Below, piece after piece: positions 8,281 through 16,372 of a stretch of DNA of 40,749 nt (positions within the stretch are counted from its first letter, which is position 1; each line of letters begins with the position of its first letter). The notes under the pieces are model-generated. The model made no database searches. It saw only the letters and a list, made by a program, of their open reading frames with translations, and was not told the origin of the DNA. The DNA is from Halorientalis regularis (GTDB lineage Archaea > Halobacteriota > Halobacteria > Halobacteriales > Haloarculaceae). The DNA is taken from the NCBI RefSeq assembly GCF_023698535.1, contig NZ_JALJCL010000021.1, positions 1 through 40,749 on the forward strand, in the 5' to 3' direction. Both the position numbers and the translations under genes were made by a program.

Positions 8281-8694
8281 CTACGACTCCACTGTGTCAG
8301 GAACGATTGTCACTGGGACTGCTGCCTCTTGGGCGACGACGAAGCCAGTGTGTCCTTCACGAACTGTGCTCAACCGGCTTTTCGACCGGTGCCCAATTAC
8401 GATATGTTCGATGCTCGTATCCTCTGCAATTTCGAGAAGCTGCTTGCCGACGGCTGTTCCCGGGCGGAGTCCACCACGACTCAGATGCTCGAGGTCGACT
8501 TCGACTGGGACGTCGACATCCGACAGCGACTCCCGAACGTTATCGCGGAACGCCTGCTCGTCGCCAGATGCAGTCTCAGTCGCCGTTATGTGGGTTACGT
8601 ACAGCTCTTGACCCAACCCAACGGCCAGTTGTACTCCCACGGTTAGAACGGTCTCAAACTGAGTATCGTCGCTGACTGCGATCAGCACACCCAT
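8281..8694 (-). CDS. Universal stress protein, UspA family
   Basis: A 137-residue single Usp domain (Rossmann-like alpha/beta, cytoplasmic, often dimeric). It begins MGVLIAVSDDTQ with the typical first strand, has a middle EVDLEHL strand before a GTAVGKQLLEIAED helix, and then the HIVIGHRSKS nucleotide-loop region. Many haloarchaeal Usp paralogs bind ATP, but the glycine spacing of the usual G-2x-G-9x-G(S/T) motif is only partly kept, so ATP binding is doubtful. Start ATG 8694 is supported by a TATA-like CTATTATTGG 21-30 bases upstream. A longer frame to 8772 lacks coding bias. Confidence 0.87.
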   Translation of the reverse strand: MGVLIAVSDDTQFETVLTVGVQLAVGLGQELYVTHITATETASGDEQAFRDNVRESLSDVDVPVEVDLEHLSRGGLRPGTAVGKQLLEIAEDTSIEHIVIGHRSKSRLSTVREGHTGFVVAQEAAVPVTIVPDTVES

Positions 8695-9008
8695 AGTATT
8701 GTAATGTCTTACAGCCAATAATAGTTGGCGCCGCGCTGAACCAGTTCGCGAACTGCTCAAGGCGACTGACAAGCGTGTAGAACTCGGTCGTGAGACGAGC
8801 CGGTTCGCTCGGAAACGGACCGTCGACTGCCTATCTGTGGGCCCTCCATCTATACCGTCGGTTTCTGGAGGCGGTCACGGACGGTGTCGGGTTCGGGCAT
8901 CATCACACGAGCGGACGGACCCACGCTGTCGGTCGTATAGGGCGGTCGCTCAGACTGGACACCGTCGGCACGCTGTGAGTGGACGCCGACACCCGTCGGC
9001 GCATTCTC
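8695..9008. other. Intergenic; Usp promoter and a hairpin after the GlpA-like gene
   Basis: 8715-8724 holds the Usp TATA-like element. At 8984-9001 CGCCGAC, loop ACCC, GTCGGCG form a 7-base stem 7 bases downstream of the GlpA-like stop codon. It has no following T tract, so a terminator role is only possible. No gene is seen. Confidence 0.4.
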
Positions 9009-10226
9009 TCAGCTCACGATGTCGGCGTCCGTCGGGCCCCGGCTGTCGAACCGGGCGACGTATTCGTCCAGTCGGGCCGGGTCGTCGTGGCCGGGGAGTG
9101 GCCGGTCGGCGGTCACGCAGTCTGCGGCGACGCCGAGTCGGTCACAGACGAGGTCGGCGGTCGCCGCCGCCATCCGGCGATAGGTGGTCAGTTTCCCGCC
9201 GACGATGCTGGCCACGTTCTCGACGTCGTCCATGGCGTGGTCGAGCAGACTGTAGCCCCGCGAGATGCCGCGCCGGTCCTGCCCCGCTTCGTCCGGCGCG
9301 TAGAGCGGGCGCACACCCCACCACGTCCGCGTGATCTCGGCGTCGGCGACCGGGGGTAGCATGGCCGCGCACTCCTCGATGCAGGTCTCGACCTCCCAGT
9401 CGGCACGTTCGCAGTCGTCCGGGTCCGACGCCGGCACGCTCGTCGTCCCGAGGACGACCTCGCCGTCGTGTGGGACGACGATATCGCCATCGTCGGGGAC
9501 ACGACACCTGTTCAACACCGGCTCACACTGGTCGTACGCGACGGAAATCATCACACCGCGTGACGGTGCCATCGTGACCTCGAGTCCGGCCATGGCGGCT
9601 ACCTGGCCGGCCCACGCGCCGGCCGCGTTCACGACGTAGTCCGGCTCGATTGTCTCGTCTGCGGTCCCGCCCAGCTGTGCCGACACGACCTGCTCGTTCC
9701 GGACACGAAGCGATTCTAACGGCGAGTGCGGGAGGATGCGCGCACCGTGGGCCGCCGCGTCGGCCGCGTTCGTCGCGACGAGTCGGGACGGGAAGACGAC
9801 CGCGTCCGGGACCCACAACGCGCGCTCGACGGTCGCACTGAGTTCGGGGACGGTCTCACGGACCGCATCGGCATCGAGCAGTTCCGTCTCGATGGCGGCG
9901 TCCGCACAGGCCTCGCGCTTCCGCTCGAAGTACGCCGGGTCGTCGGCGGCGAGTTGGACGAAGAGGCCGCCGGTGTCTCGAATACAGGCACCCGCAGTCG
10001 ATTTGAGGATGCGATTCTCCTGGATGCACTCCTCGGCACCGCGCAGGTCCGACTCCGCGTAACGGGCCCCGCTGTGGAGGAGACCGTGTGACCGACTCGA
10101 CGTGCCGCTCGACAGACCGTCCCGTTCCGCCAGGACCACATCGACGCCGCGAAGCGAGAGATCGCGCGCGACGCCGGCACCCGTCACACCACCGCCGACC
10201 ACGAGGACCGTGTCTGAGTTCGCCAT
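9009..10226 (-). CDS. GlpA-like FAD-dependent glycerol-3-phosphate dehydrogenase, short form
   Basis: Oxidises sn-glycerol 3-phosphate to dihydroxyacetone phosphate at the membrane in glycerol catabolism, if active. The N-terminus has the FAD-binding VVGGGVTGAGVARDL loop (residues 8-22). This is followed by the DAO-family RSHGLLHSGARY block, the VVNAAGAW second FAD contact near residue 200, and the C-terminal TWWGVRPLYAPD and IVGGKLTTYR blocks that are diagnostic for GlpA/GlpD. Unlike GlpA proteins of about 550-580 residues, it stops at 405 residues and lacks the BFD-like [2Fe-2S] C-terminal domain. No glpB, glpC or glycerol kinase is adjacent. It is probably a stand-alone paralog or C-terminally shortened enzyme. 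The start is ATG 10226. Confidence 0.82.
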   Translation of the reverse strand: MANSDTVLVVGGGVTGAGVARDLSLRGVDVVLAERDGLSSGTSSRSHGLLHSGARYAESDLRGAEECIQENRILKSTAGACIRDTGGLFVQLAADDPAYFERKREACADAAIETELLDADAVRETVPELSATVERALWVPDAVVFPSRLVATNAADAAAHGARILPHSPLESLRVRNEQVVSAQLGGTADETIEPDYVVNAAGAWAGQVAAMAGLEVTMAPSRGVMISVAYDQCEPVLNRCRVPDDGDIVVPHDGEVVLGTTSVPASDPDDCERADWEVETCIEECAAMLPPVADAEITRTWWGVRPLYAPDEAGQDRRGISRGYSLLDHAMDDVENVASIVGGKLTTYRRMAAATADLVCDRLGVAADCVTADRPLPGHDDPARLDEYVARFDSRGPTDADIVS

Positions 10227-10393
10227 GCGTGTAAATTAGCCTCCGCAGGTATCAGTCCGTGGCCGGTCAGCCCGGGTCGTCTCGCGCCCGCCCGGCGTGG
10301 ACCGAGCTGGCAGGCCGGGGCGTGTCCGCGGCCCGGAGAGTCACATCATTTAGGAGTCTCTGTCCAGTACATACAGTTACCGAAATCGTTCTC

Positions 10394-10819
10394 ATGGATA
10401 CGTACCAGCAGCGGTCGGACGACCTGTCGGCGGAACCGCCCATCCAGTGTGAGGCGTGCCGGACCGCACTGTTTGTCGGCGGGCAGACCCGGGACGCGCT
10501 CTCGTTTCTCCTCGTCGACGAACTCACGGTCCCGCTCGTCGGCTGTGACGAGCACGTCGAACAGTTCGCTGCAACCTGTGGCCTCACGACTCGGGGGTCG
10601 GCCGACCTCCTCCAGCATAGGCCGGCTGGCGGCATCCAGTGTCCCAGCTGTCGGCTCGCAGTCCGGAATCCGACGCAACCGATGATTCCGGTCGCGGACG
10701 GCGCGGTTGTCGTCCCGGCGTGCCCGGAGCACCAGGCAGACACGGTCGACCGGTTCCAGATTGGGCTCCAAACGCGACACCAACTCACGACGACGCTCAA
10801 CGCGTCCCGGCCGGGATGA
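10394..10819 (+). CDS. Tandem zinc-site protein (141 aa)
   Basis: The product contains two similar metal sites: Cys19-x2-Cys22 with Cys51-x2-His54, and Cys83-x2-Cys86 with Cys110-x2-His113. Each begins with an (I)QC-x2-C knuckle and closes with a C-x-EH turn, so an internal duplication is likely. No membrane segment or enzyme motif is visible. The family is not recognised; such proteins are usually listed as haloarchaeal hypotheticals. The start ATG 10394 gives an acidic N-terminus, while the upstream in-frame part (from 10259) is basic and unlike coding sequence. It is divergent from the GlpA-like gene with about 170 bases between them. Confidence 0.7.
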   Translation: MDTYQQRSDDLSAEPPIQCEACRTALFVGGQTRDALSFLLVDELTVPLVGCDEHVEQFAATCGLTTRGSADLLQHRPAGGIQCPSCRLAVRNPTQPMIPVADGAVVVPACPEHQADTVDRFQIGLQTRHQLTTTLNASRPG

Positions 10820-10901
10820 GCTAAACGCAGTGTGACCGCACCCACGGGCCGTCGGAGGAGGCGGCACGACGCGGAGGTTGTACTCGCGCAGGAGTTTGAC
10901 A

Positions 10902-10907
10902 AAAAAT
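10902..10907 (-). terminator. T-rich terminator
   Basis: TTTTTT on the minus strand, about 57 bases after the stop of the small acidic gene at 10965. Archaeal transcription ends at such oligo-T runs. No hairpin is needed or seen. Confidence 0.4.
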
Positions 10908-10964
10908 ACGATTAGTGGTGCGTGTCCCGTTCGTCGGAGCGACGCCTGAGCGACGGACCGGACG

Positions 10965-11156
10965 TCAGCGCGAGAGCGCCGCCCTGACACGGCGGAAGGC
11001 TCGCAGCGGAGCGGCGAGCGTGGACGTCGTCGGCCGCGGCACCTCCCCGCGGTCGCGTTCGGGTGACTCGTCCGTCTCAATCTCGTCGGTCGTGTCGGTG
11101 ACTGCGGTCGGTTCGTCCTCGGTCGTTCGTGTCTGGAATCGATCGCCGTGACACAT
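10965..11156 (-). CDS. Small acidic/basic hypothetical protein (63 aa)
   Basis: ATG 11156 begins MCHGDRFQTRTTEDE, followed by a Thr/Asp/Glu-rich segment and a basic amphipathic C-terminus (PLRAFRRVRAALSR). The highly charged composition fits haloarchaeal coding sequence. No motif identifies a function. The C-terminal helix could contact membrane or nucleic acid, which is inference only. An AT-rich region (TTTTATTATG at 11190-11199) lies 34-43 bases upstream and an oligo-T run follows the gene. Confidence 0.4.
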   Translation of the reverse strand: MCHGDRFQTRTTEDEPTAVTDTTDEIETDESPERDRGEVPRPTTSTLAAPLRAFRRVRAALSR

Positions 11157-11431
11157 AACAACGCATCGTATGGACTCGTGTGTATTGAATTTTATTATGG
11201 TCTATCATTACATTCATCGACACGGGTCAGGAAGGCGTCCGCGGCCACGGTACACCTGCCGGCCGTTCTCGGTTGTCTGATGGGGTATGCTGCGGTCTGG
11301 TCGATTCCCCACGCACAGACAGGTTCGAGGTCGCTGACGACCGTGCCCAGGTAGTAGCCGTGGTCGCGATGGTCCCGCCGGTCGCCGAGCAGAACCGGTA
11401 CGGGTCGTCGAACTCGGCATAACCATAACGA

Positions 11432-11439
11432 TTAATAAT
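11432..11439 (+). promoter_or_regulatory. TATA box of the 43-aa zinc-ribbon gene
   Basis: TTAATAAT lies 24-31 bases before ATG 11463 in an AT-rich patch, at the distance of a leaderless promoter. The remaining sequence from 11157 to 11430 has no convincing gene. Confidence 0.6.
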
Positions 11440-11462
11440 GTGGGTACAGTGTAGAAGAGTGT

Positions 11463-11594
11463 ATGATCCGGTGTACCTGCTGTGGCGAGGACATGAACTA
11501 CAACGACGAGACGACGAGGATCACCGAGTACGCCTGTCGGCAGTGTCACAACGTCGAGATTGTCAGGAAAAAGTCAGGCCGCAGTGCTGCATAA
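11463..11594 (+). CDS. Tiny zinc-ribbon protein (43 aa)
   Basis: ATG 11463 to TAA 11592-11594 encodes MIRCTCCGEDMNYNDE..., with Cys4-x2-Cys7 and Cys25-x2-Cys28 forming a single zinc ribbon, then a basic tail (VRKKSGRSAA). It has a good TATA box at the expected distance. It resembles the many haloarchaeal CPxCG-type micro-proteins, for which roles in stress or protein-protein contact are reported; the role here is unknown. The downstream region is a decayed gene on the other strand. Confidence 0.75.
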   Translation: MIRCTCCGEDMNYNDETTRITEYACRQCHNVEIVRKKSGRSAA

Positions 11595-11679
11595 ATGCCC
11601 CGACCCGACACGAGGACTGACCGACGGCAGACACGACGCCACACGCAGGCACACGTACGGTTTCGTTGAGTCGCTTCAG

Positions 11680-12199
11680 TCATACTTTCGGTGTCACGAG
11701 CGGCAGCGTCGCGGTGAACACGGGCATAGATCCATTGGTGCCCTCGAAATTCGACGAGGCTACGTCGGGAGAGAAATACTGAGCACTCCACAGAGCCAGC
11801 GCCTGCGAGCGCGTCGTCTGGCCTCCCGAGCGCCTCGGTGTTCTCGGTGGAGTCGACAGTGGTGTAGTGGTCGTCCTCGTCGAGCGGCGAATTGGTTGTA
11901 ACGGGCAGCCGTGAGTTCCACCGAACGACCCACGACGGGCTTCCGAGTGATGCGCTGTCCAGCGGTGCGCCGCCACAGTCGGACACGTTGCGGACGGTTC
12001 GACCAACTCGTATTCGGGCCGCCGAGTGCCGCCTCAGTCGAACTCGATGTCCTGTCCCGACGAGCGCTCCATCGGTAGGCCGGCAGCGGCTGGGTCGACA
12101 ACGACCAACAACGGCAGCACCACCACCGTCAGCGGGAGCGCTCTCCGCGGATTCGTTACTAGCAGCGTCCGTAGGCTTCGTCTTTTGAAAACTGTTCAC
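11680..12199 (-). pseudogene. Decayed unidentified gene, several frames
   Basis: Coding-like stretches alternate between frames on the minus strand. The first begins with a GTG at 12199 (MNSFQKTKPTDAASNE). A second frame then gives a hydrophobic helix (ALPLTVVVLPLLVVVD) and a tail ending GQDIEFD before an in-frame TGA at 12036-12034. A third acidic stretch (SPLDEDDHYTTVDSTEN) returns to the first frame around 11860, and a final piece reads SAQYFSPDVASSNFEG and ends near 11680. A single continuous gene would need at least two indels. A membrane-anchored precursor is possible, but I cannot name a family. Confidence 0.3.
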
Positions 12200-12327
12200 C
12201 TCACTACGAATTATTACCGATACTTATCCGTGCTGTATGTTTTTTGTGTGGTATGCTTATGCCGTCACGACCAACTCCGGACGCGGAGTCCGTGCGGGTT
12301 CTGTGCCCACCGTGGGCCGAACGGTCG

Positions 12328-12577
12328 TCAGTCGAGTCCGTACTCGTCGAGAAACGCCTCGCCGTTGAGGTGCTCTCTGTTGTCGAAATCCTCCCACTTC
12401 AGCTCGATGGCAGCGTCGAAGTCGAGTTCGTACGCCTCTTCGAGCACTGTCTCGGTGACGGCGACAGGTCTGAGGCCTGCGCGAGTCCGCGTCGCGGTCG
12501 AGCGTGTCGAGTGTCAGTGTCGCGATCGGCTGCAGGGGTGCCCGAGAGGTGTGTTCGGACCGACTACCGAGAGTCAC
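12328..12577 (-). pseudogene. Frameshifted small gene, acidic C-terminus
   Basis: The last 49 codons before the TGA at 12330-12328 are clearly coding (VTETVLEEAYELDFDAAIEL ... EAFLDEYGLD), but this frame has a stop upstream and no start. The preceding coding-like stretch from GTG 12577 (LGSRSEHTSRAPLQPIATL ... LDTLDRDADS) is one base out of phase, with the switch near 12485. A one-base indel in a gene of about 80 codons explains this. Two TATA-like AT-rich patches lie near 12580-12605. Family not recognised. Confidence 0.4.
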
Positions 12578-13206
12578 CGAAATAATAACACCGTTAGTAA
12601 TGTTATCTCTGCGCCCCGATAATACGCGAGACTGGTCGTCTCACGCCCGTTGTCGGCTCCACACGCCGCGGTAGACAGCCTCAACGGACACCGTTCGACC
12701 GAACGAGCAGGGCATCGGTGCATCGGTAGGGGAAGTTCCCGTGGCCGTCGGAGGCAGAATATGGTAGGTCGTCGGCAGACGCTACCCGGCGACCAGCGTC
12801 GGAGCCGCTGCGGCGGATCGAGTGCCAGCGAGGTCGTCGTCGGAGTGCAGAGATAGAGTCCAGTCGGGAAACGGGCTTCGGAACTACGGTTCAGTGTGCC
12901 CGCGTGAATGCGGCCGACCGGTCCGCGTTACCCGTCAAGAGGGTTCATCGTCGCCAGTTACGGGTCGTTGACACGTGAAAACTGGGTGGCGAATTTGCGA
13001 CGGGTCGAACCGCTCTGCTCGCGCGAGTTTACGAATCGAAAATCGTGTCCGTCGGTCGCAGTCGGTGGAGGTGAGAAGCCGGCCACAGTCGTCTCAACGT
13101 AACAGTAATTCGTTTGTTGTTCTCGATGGGTGAGACGGGACAGTGGTCGGACTCTCCGGACCGACGAGACATCCCCCGGTTTTAGGATTCGACTGGGTGT
13201 AGCTCC
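12578..13206. other. Long stretch without a supported gene
   Basis: No frame of useful length keeps haloarchaeal codon bias in either direction. The stretch lies between a broken gene and a dead IS6-type element, so it may be decayed accessory DNA. I see no long repeat or RNA gene in it. Confidence 0.4.
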
Positions 13207-13212
13207 ATCGTG

Positions 13213-13907
13213 TTAACTTTGGCATTGATTCCACCGGACGGCGAAGGCCTGGAGCCACGATTCTGCTGTCGGTGGCTCTACGTTACCGGACGTATTTGAA
13301 AACGAAGAGGTTCGGCGTTTTACCTCGCGGAACACACGTTCGATGGCATTCCGATTTCCGTGATGTGTTGTCTGAAATCGGAGTCCGGGTGCTCCAGCGC
13401 GGCTTTGAGGTTGTGCGCTTTATCGACGAGGAAGGTTGCCTGCTCGACCTGCTGTTTCTTGCGGATTTCACGGAGAGACAGCACAGTGAGTTGCGTGGTT
13501 CTGGTCTGAAACAGCCGCGCGTGGAGGAATTTATTGGTCTCAGGATCGACGGCGTTCACGAGAGCGAAGCTCTCGTGCAGCCCAACAGAACGCCTATGCC
13601 GTTCTGAGGACGGCGTACAGCCAGTGTCGTTCGTCGTTGATTTGAATCACAGTCTCGTCGACCGCGATCTGATTCGGAGCTCCGTCACTGGTTGGCTGTA
13701 AATCGGCCTTCTGCACCCAGTTATGGATGGCAGTCCGACTCCGTTCGACACCAAACCTCTCAAGATACTGTTTGGTATTCGAGAGTGATAGCCCAGCAAG
13801 ATGGAGCTGAATACCCACTTCAGCGATCTGCTCGGGTGTCCGCTCTCGCTGCATAAACTCCAACTCGACCCACTCGGTAGACTTGCTGAGGCGGTCTAAT
13901 TCGGTCA
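13213..13907 (-). pseudogene. IS6-family transposase, interrupted
   Basis: Read in pieces, the protein starts MTELDRLSKSTEWVELEF at ATG 13907, contains the TPEQIAEVGIQLHLAGLS and RTAIHNWVQKAD helix-turn-helix region, and then the first catalytic Asp in IAVDETVIQIND. The reading frame is broken after RHWLYAV by the insertion at 13548-13615 and resumes with VDPETNKFLHARLF and ATFLVDKAHNLKAALE (second catalytic Asp in LVDKA). A further one-base shift near 13385-13400 leads to HHGNRNAIERVFREVKRRTSSFS, which holds the catalytic Glu, and the stop TAA at 13215-13213. All three DDE residues survive, but not in one frame. Confidence 0.8.
13548..13615. repeat. 61-base double-hairpin insertion with 7-base direct repeats
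   Basis: GACGGCG occurs at 13548-13554 and 13609-13615. Between them lie two hairpins: CACGAGAGC/GCTCTCGTG with a GAA loop (13557-13577) and CAGAACG/CGTTCTG with a 7-base loop (13586-13606). Removing 61 bases (the segment plus one direct repeat) rejoins the IS6 transposase frame as WLYAVDPETN. This indicates a small mobile or transposed module that duplicated its target. Confidence 0.65.
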
Positions 13908-14260
13908 TAACCATCCGAATCAACGACCGCCTCACTCCTAACTTAACACAATCGACACGACGAGTACCAGGCTTTTTCAGGACGGCAAGAGTGTGCTCTC
14001 GAAGCCGGCACTGCTGCGGACGCTCAAAGTGCAGCACCACCTGTCGACACACGACGACCTCCGTGTGACCAGGATCGACAGCGCGGCGGGGGCGGGTGAC
14101 GGCTCGCGGGGCCGTCCTCGAGAGTGGTCGAACGAGTCAAAATGCAGTCGATCACATCGACAGCCGCGTAATCGTGTCTGATGGCGGTGAATCAGATCGA
14201 ACTGGTCGTGGAGCGTCTTCGAAGCGCTGGTGAGCGTAATCTTCGGGATGGACTGTCGCT

Positions 14261-14283
14261 GTCGGCGGCGGACTGCCGCCGAC
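14261..14283. repeat. GC-rich hairpin after the ISH3 transposase gene
   Basis: GTCGGCGGC, loop GGACT, GCCGCCGAC form a perfect 9-base stem 46-68 bases after the transposase stop codon and inside the element. It could block read-through transcription or contribute to 3' end formation. There is no T tract. Confidence 0.45.
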
Positions 14284-14328
14284 GCGACAGCGTTGCCACT
14301 CACGACCGCTGTCCGGATCGGTGGACAG

Positions 14329-15474
14329 CTACCGAAAGAACCGGTCGTTGAGTGGCTGGTTCGCTGGAACAGCACTGCGCACACCGAGTGCTGTCCAGGC
14401 GGCCCGCAGCACCATCTCACAGAACTCCGTGAACGACCACTGCCAGAGGCGGCGCCCCCCGCGGCGGGGCGCCGCCACGTACTTCCAGTGAAGATACCGC
14501 CAGCTGTTCTGGAGCAGCAGGCTCACGACAAACATCACCAGCCGTAGTCCAGCATCCTGAGAACTGGTGAACGCGAGGCTCTGCTTGGCTAATCGGTAGC
14601 TCGACTCGATGCCGAAGCGTTTGCTGTAGTGCTCTCGGGCATCCCGTGGCGTGTCGATGAACGGCGCGTCAGCGGCGTAGCCGTGACGCGCCACCCCGTG
14701 TTCGTCGTATCGTCCCTGCTGGTAGACACAGTCGATGAACACGGGGAAGGTCACCTCGCCGGCGAGATCGTGTTCGATCTCGCGGCTCCAGCCTCTGCTG
14801 AGTTCGTCTTGAATCGTCTCGCCCCACTTGACGATCGGCATCACGTAGGCGTAGTTGTGCGCGGACAGCAGTCCGAGACAGGTGCTGTTGTAGAATCCGC
14901 GATCGAGGTAGACGGCCTTGACGCCGAGGTCAAGGCCGTCGAGGAGTTCGAGGAACTCAGCGAGGACATCGCTGGTGGTGTCGCCAGCGACAAGCTGGCG
15001 CACCGCCAGCGTATACCGCTTGTTGCGTACCCGCGCGTACAGCGTCGCATACGCGTGAAACGTCGTTGTTCCGCGTTTCGCCTCCGATGAGTACAGCGCT
15101 TCTGTCTCGTCTTCGTCGCCGTAGTAGGGATCGAGGTGGAGGTCGGCGACGACCTCCACCGGTCGATCCAGGAGTGTCTCAAGCGCATCTCGTTGAAGCA
15201 GCGTGTCTCCAACCGCCTCAACAGTGTCAAGGTCGAACTGGTCGGTGAGATGTCCCCGGACGGTGTTGGCGTGCGGTGAGTCGTCTGTCGTTTCGCAGAC
15301 GTGGTTGATCGAGGTCCCGCCGGCGCTGGCGCCGGCGAGGACCTCGTATAAGGTCTCTGTCGTGACCTCAACGTCCTCACCAAGGTCTATCGCAAGCTCC
15401 TCGTCAAGACTGTTGACGACAAAATTAAGCAGGTGCTCTTCCTCTATCTCGCTGTCTGCTTGGGTGGCTTCCAC
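14329..15474 (-). CDS. ISH3-family transposase
   Basis: The 381-residue DDE transposase of the surrounding element. It cuts and joins the terminal repeats. An acidic N-terminal helical region (residues 1-100) is followed by the first catalytic Asp in EVVADLHLDPYYGD near residue 110, the second in KAVYLDRGFYN near residue 197, and the Glu in RFGIESSYR near residue 290. The last is part of the YREK-like signature of IS4-type enzymes. The C-terminus is basic (NQPLNDRFFR). Full length with no internal stop. Start ATG 15474 leaves 30 bases to the right terminal repeat, which would hold its promoter. Confidence 0.9.
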   Translation of the reverse strand: MEATQADSEIEEEHLLNFVVNSLDEELAIDLGEDVEVTTETLYEVLAGASAGGTSINHVCETTDDSPHANTVRGHLTDQFDLDTVEAVGDTLLQRDALETLLDRPVEVVADLHLDPYYGDEDETEALYSSEAKRGTTTFHAYATLYARVRNKRYTLAVRQLVAGDTTSDVLAEFLELLDGLDLGVKAVYLDRGFYNSTCLGLLSAHNYAYVMPIVKWGETIQDELSRGWSREIEHDLAGEVTFPVFIDCVYQQGRYDEHGVARHGYAADAPFIDTPRDAREHYSKRFGIESSYRLAKQSLAFTSSQDAGLRLVMFVVSLLLQNSWRYLHWKYVAAPRRGGRRLWQWSFTEFCEMVLRAAWTALGVRSAVPANQPLNDRFFR

Positions 15475-15569
15475 ACTCCTCCCAAGCAGACGCTTCCTCT
15501 AACCCGATGTGATCGACTGAAAATGTGGTCGGAAGGCGTGTACTCTCGACGAACTGTGTGGACCATCTT

Positions 15570-15636
15570 GGGGTCAAGTGGTTCGAGAATCGAAGATTCT
15601 CGCCATCACGGAAATCTTTGATTTCCGTCCGACCCC
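15570..15636. repeat. Second double-hairpin module
   Basis: CGAGAATC-GAA-GATTCTCG (15584-15602) and ACGGAAATC-TTT-GATTTCCGT (15608-15628) are two perfect hairpins five bases apart. They are enclosed by GGGGTC (15570-15575) and GACCCC (15631-15636), which can pair to close a three-way junction. The order (CGAGA-type stem with GAA loop, short spacer, second stem) matches the module at 13548-13615. Confidence 0.6.
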
Positions 15637-15842
15637 GAGGCGCTCGGCCTGCTCCGCCTGTAGAAGACGGTGGACGGCCGCGGGCGCATTCGGCCACCCA
15701 CACTCGGGTCGCGAACGGCTGTTCCCGCAACAGACCTGGAACCCCGCGTTGTCGCCTGTGTGAGAGACACACGAACGACCGCGTCGAGAAGTCGGCGGCA
15801 CGAGTGGAAGGCGGGCGTCCGGTGTGGATGGTCGTCGGGAGT

Positions 15843-16176
15843 TCACGCCGTGGGGTCCCGCGCAGTCAGGAGCCTCTGCGACATGAGTCTTCGGGCGACC
15901 ACGACCAGACCGTTCCCGAATCCCTCGCCGAAAATCGCCTGTCCGCCCTTCGTTTGCGGCATAATAGAGCTTACGAGGAGTGTCGAGCGGTCGACCCCCA
16001 ACAGTCGCTCGATCGTCGTGTCGTCTTCGGTGGTGTCGCCACCGTGTAACCACCCCAGGCCAGAGATAGACGTCGGTCAACGGCGGGAGCGAACTGGGTT
16101 GCCGACCATCTACGGCACTGACAGCACGGACGATGGCCGTGCTCACCGATTCACTACTCCCGGTTTCGTATTCCAT
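15843..16176 (-). pseudogene. Frameshifted gene with HalOD1-like N-terminus
   Basis: ATG 16176 opens MEYETGSSESVSTAIVRAVSAVDG..., very like the start of HalOD1 output-domain proteins (helix, then an SLPPL turn). Near 16062 the coding bias shifts one base into a frame reading LHGGDTTEDDTTIERL ... FGEGFGNGLVVVARRLMSQ and ending at the TGA at 15845-15843. The second part does not resemble the usual HalOD1 strands, so this may be a frameshifted, chimeric or decayed gene. It lies beside the double-hairpin module and the ISH3 element. Confidence 0.4.
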
Positions 16177-16372
16177 ACGTTCTGTACCGGACCACAGAGC
16201 CTGTATCGGTTTCGACCCGGACTCTCAAAGCGGTGTTTCACCCCGTCGGTCACGGCGGGAAACACGGCATCGCCAGCACCGACGTGACGGTCGTACTCTC
16301 AGAGAAGGCCGCTTTGCTCTCCCGGTCCGACACACCGGATACGATACCGCCGTTTGCGGGCGGAGGAGGCTG

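Larger units (their letters stand above)
13207..13952 (-). mobile_element. Defective IS6-family insertion sequence
   Basis: Imperfect 16-base terminal inverted repeats (ATCGTGTTAACTTTGG at 13207-13222 and, reading inward on the minus strand, ATTGTGTTAAGTTAGG from 13952) flank a broken IS6-type transposase. The outer ends may extend slightly further. No matching target duplication is visible. The element carries a 61-base insertion (13548-13615) and a second frameshift, so it is inactive unless complemented. Confidence 0.65.
14145..15519 (-). mobile_element. Complete ISH3-family insertion sequence (1375 bp)
   Basis: Perfect 15-base terminal inverted repeats CAGTCGATCACATCG lie at 14145-14159 and, inverted, at 15505-15519. 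The six bases just outside are identical (AAAATG at 14139-14144 and 15520-15525), a target-site duplication. The length and the single 381-residue transposase fit the ISH3 family. Intact ends and gene suggest a fairly recent insertion. Confidence 0.85.

Noticed and set aside
8984-9001. Hairpin after the GlpA-like gene as an intrinsic terminator
   Set aside because: No T tract follows on the transcribed strand; archaeal termination depends mainly on oligo-T.
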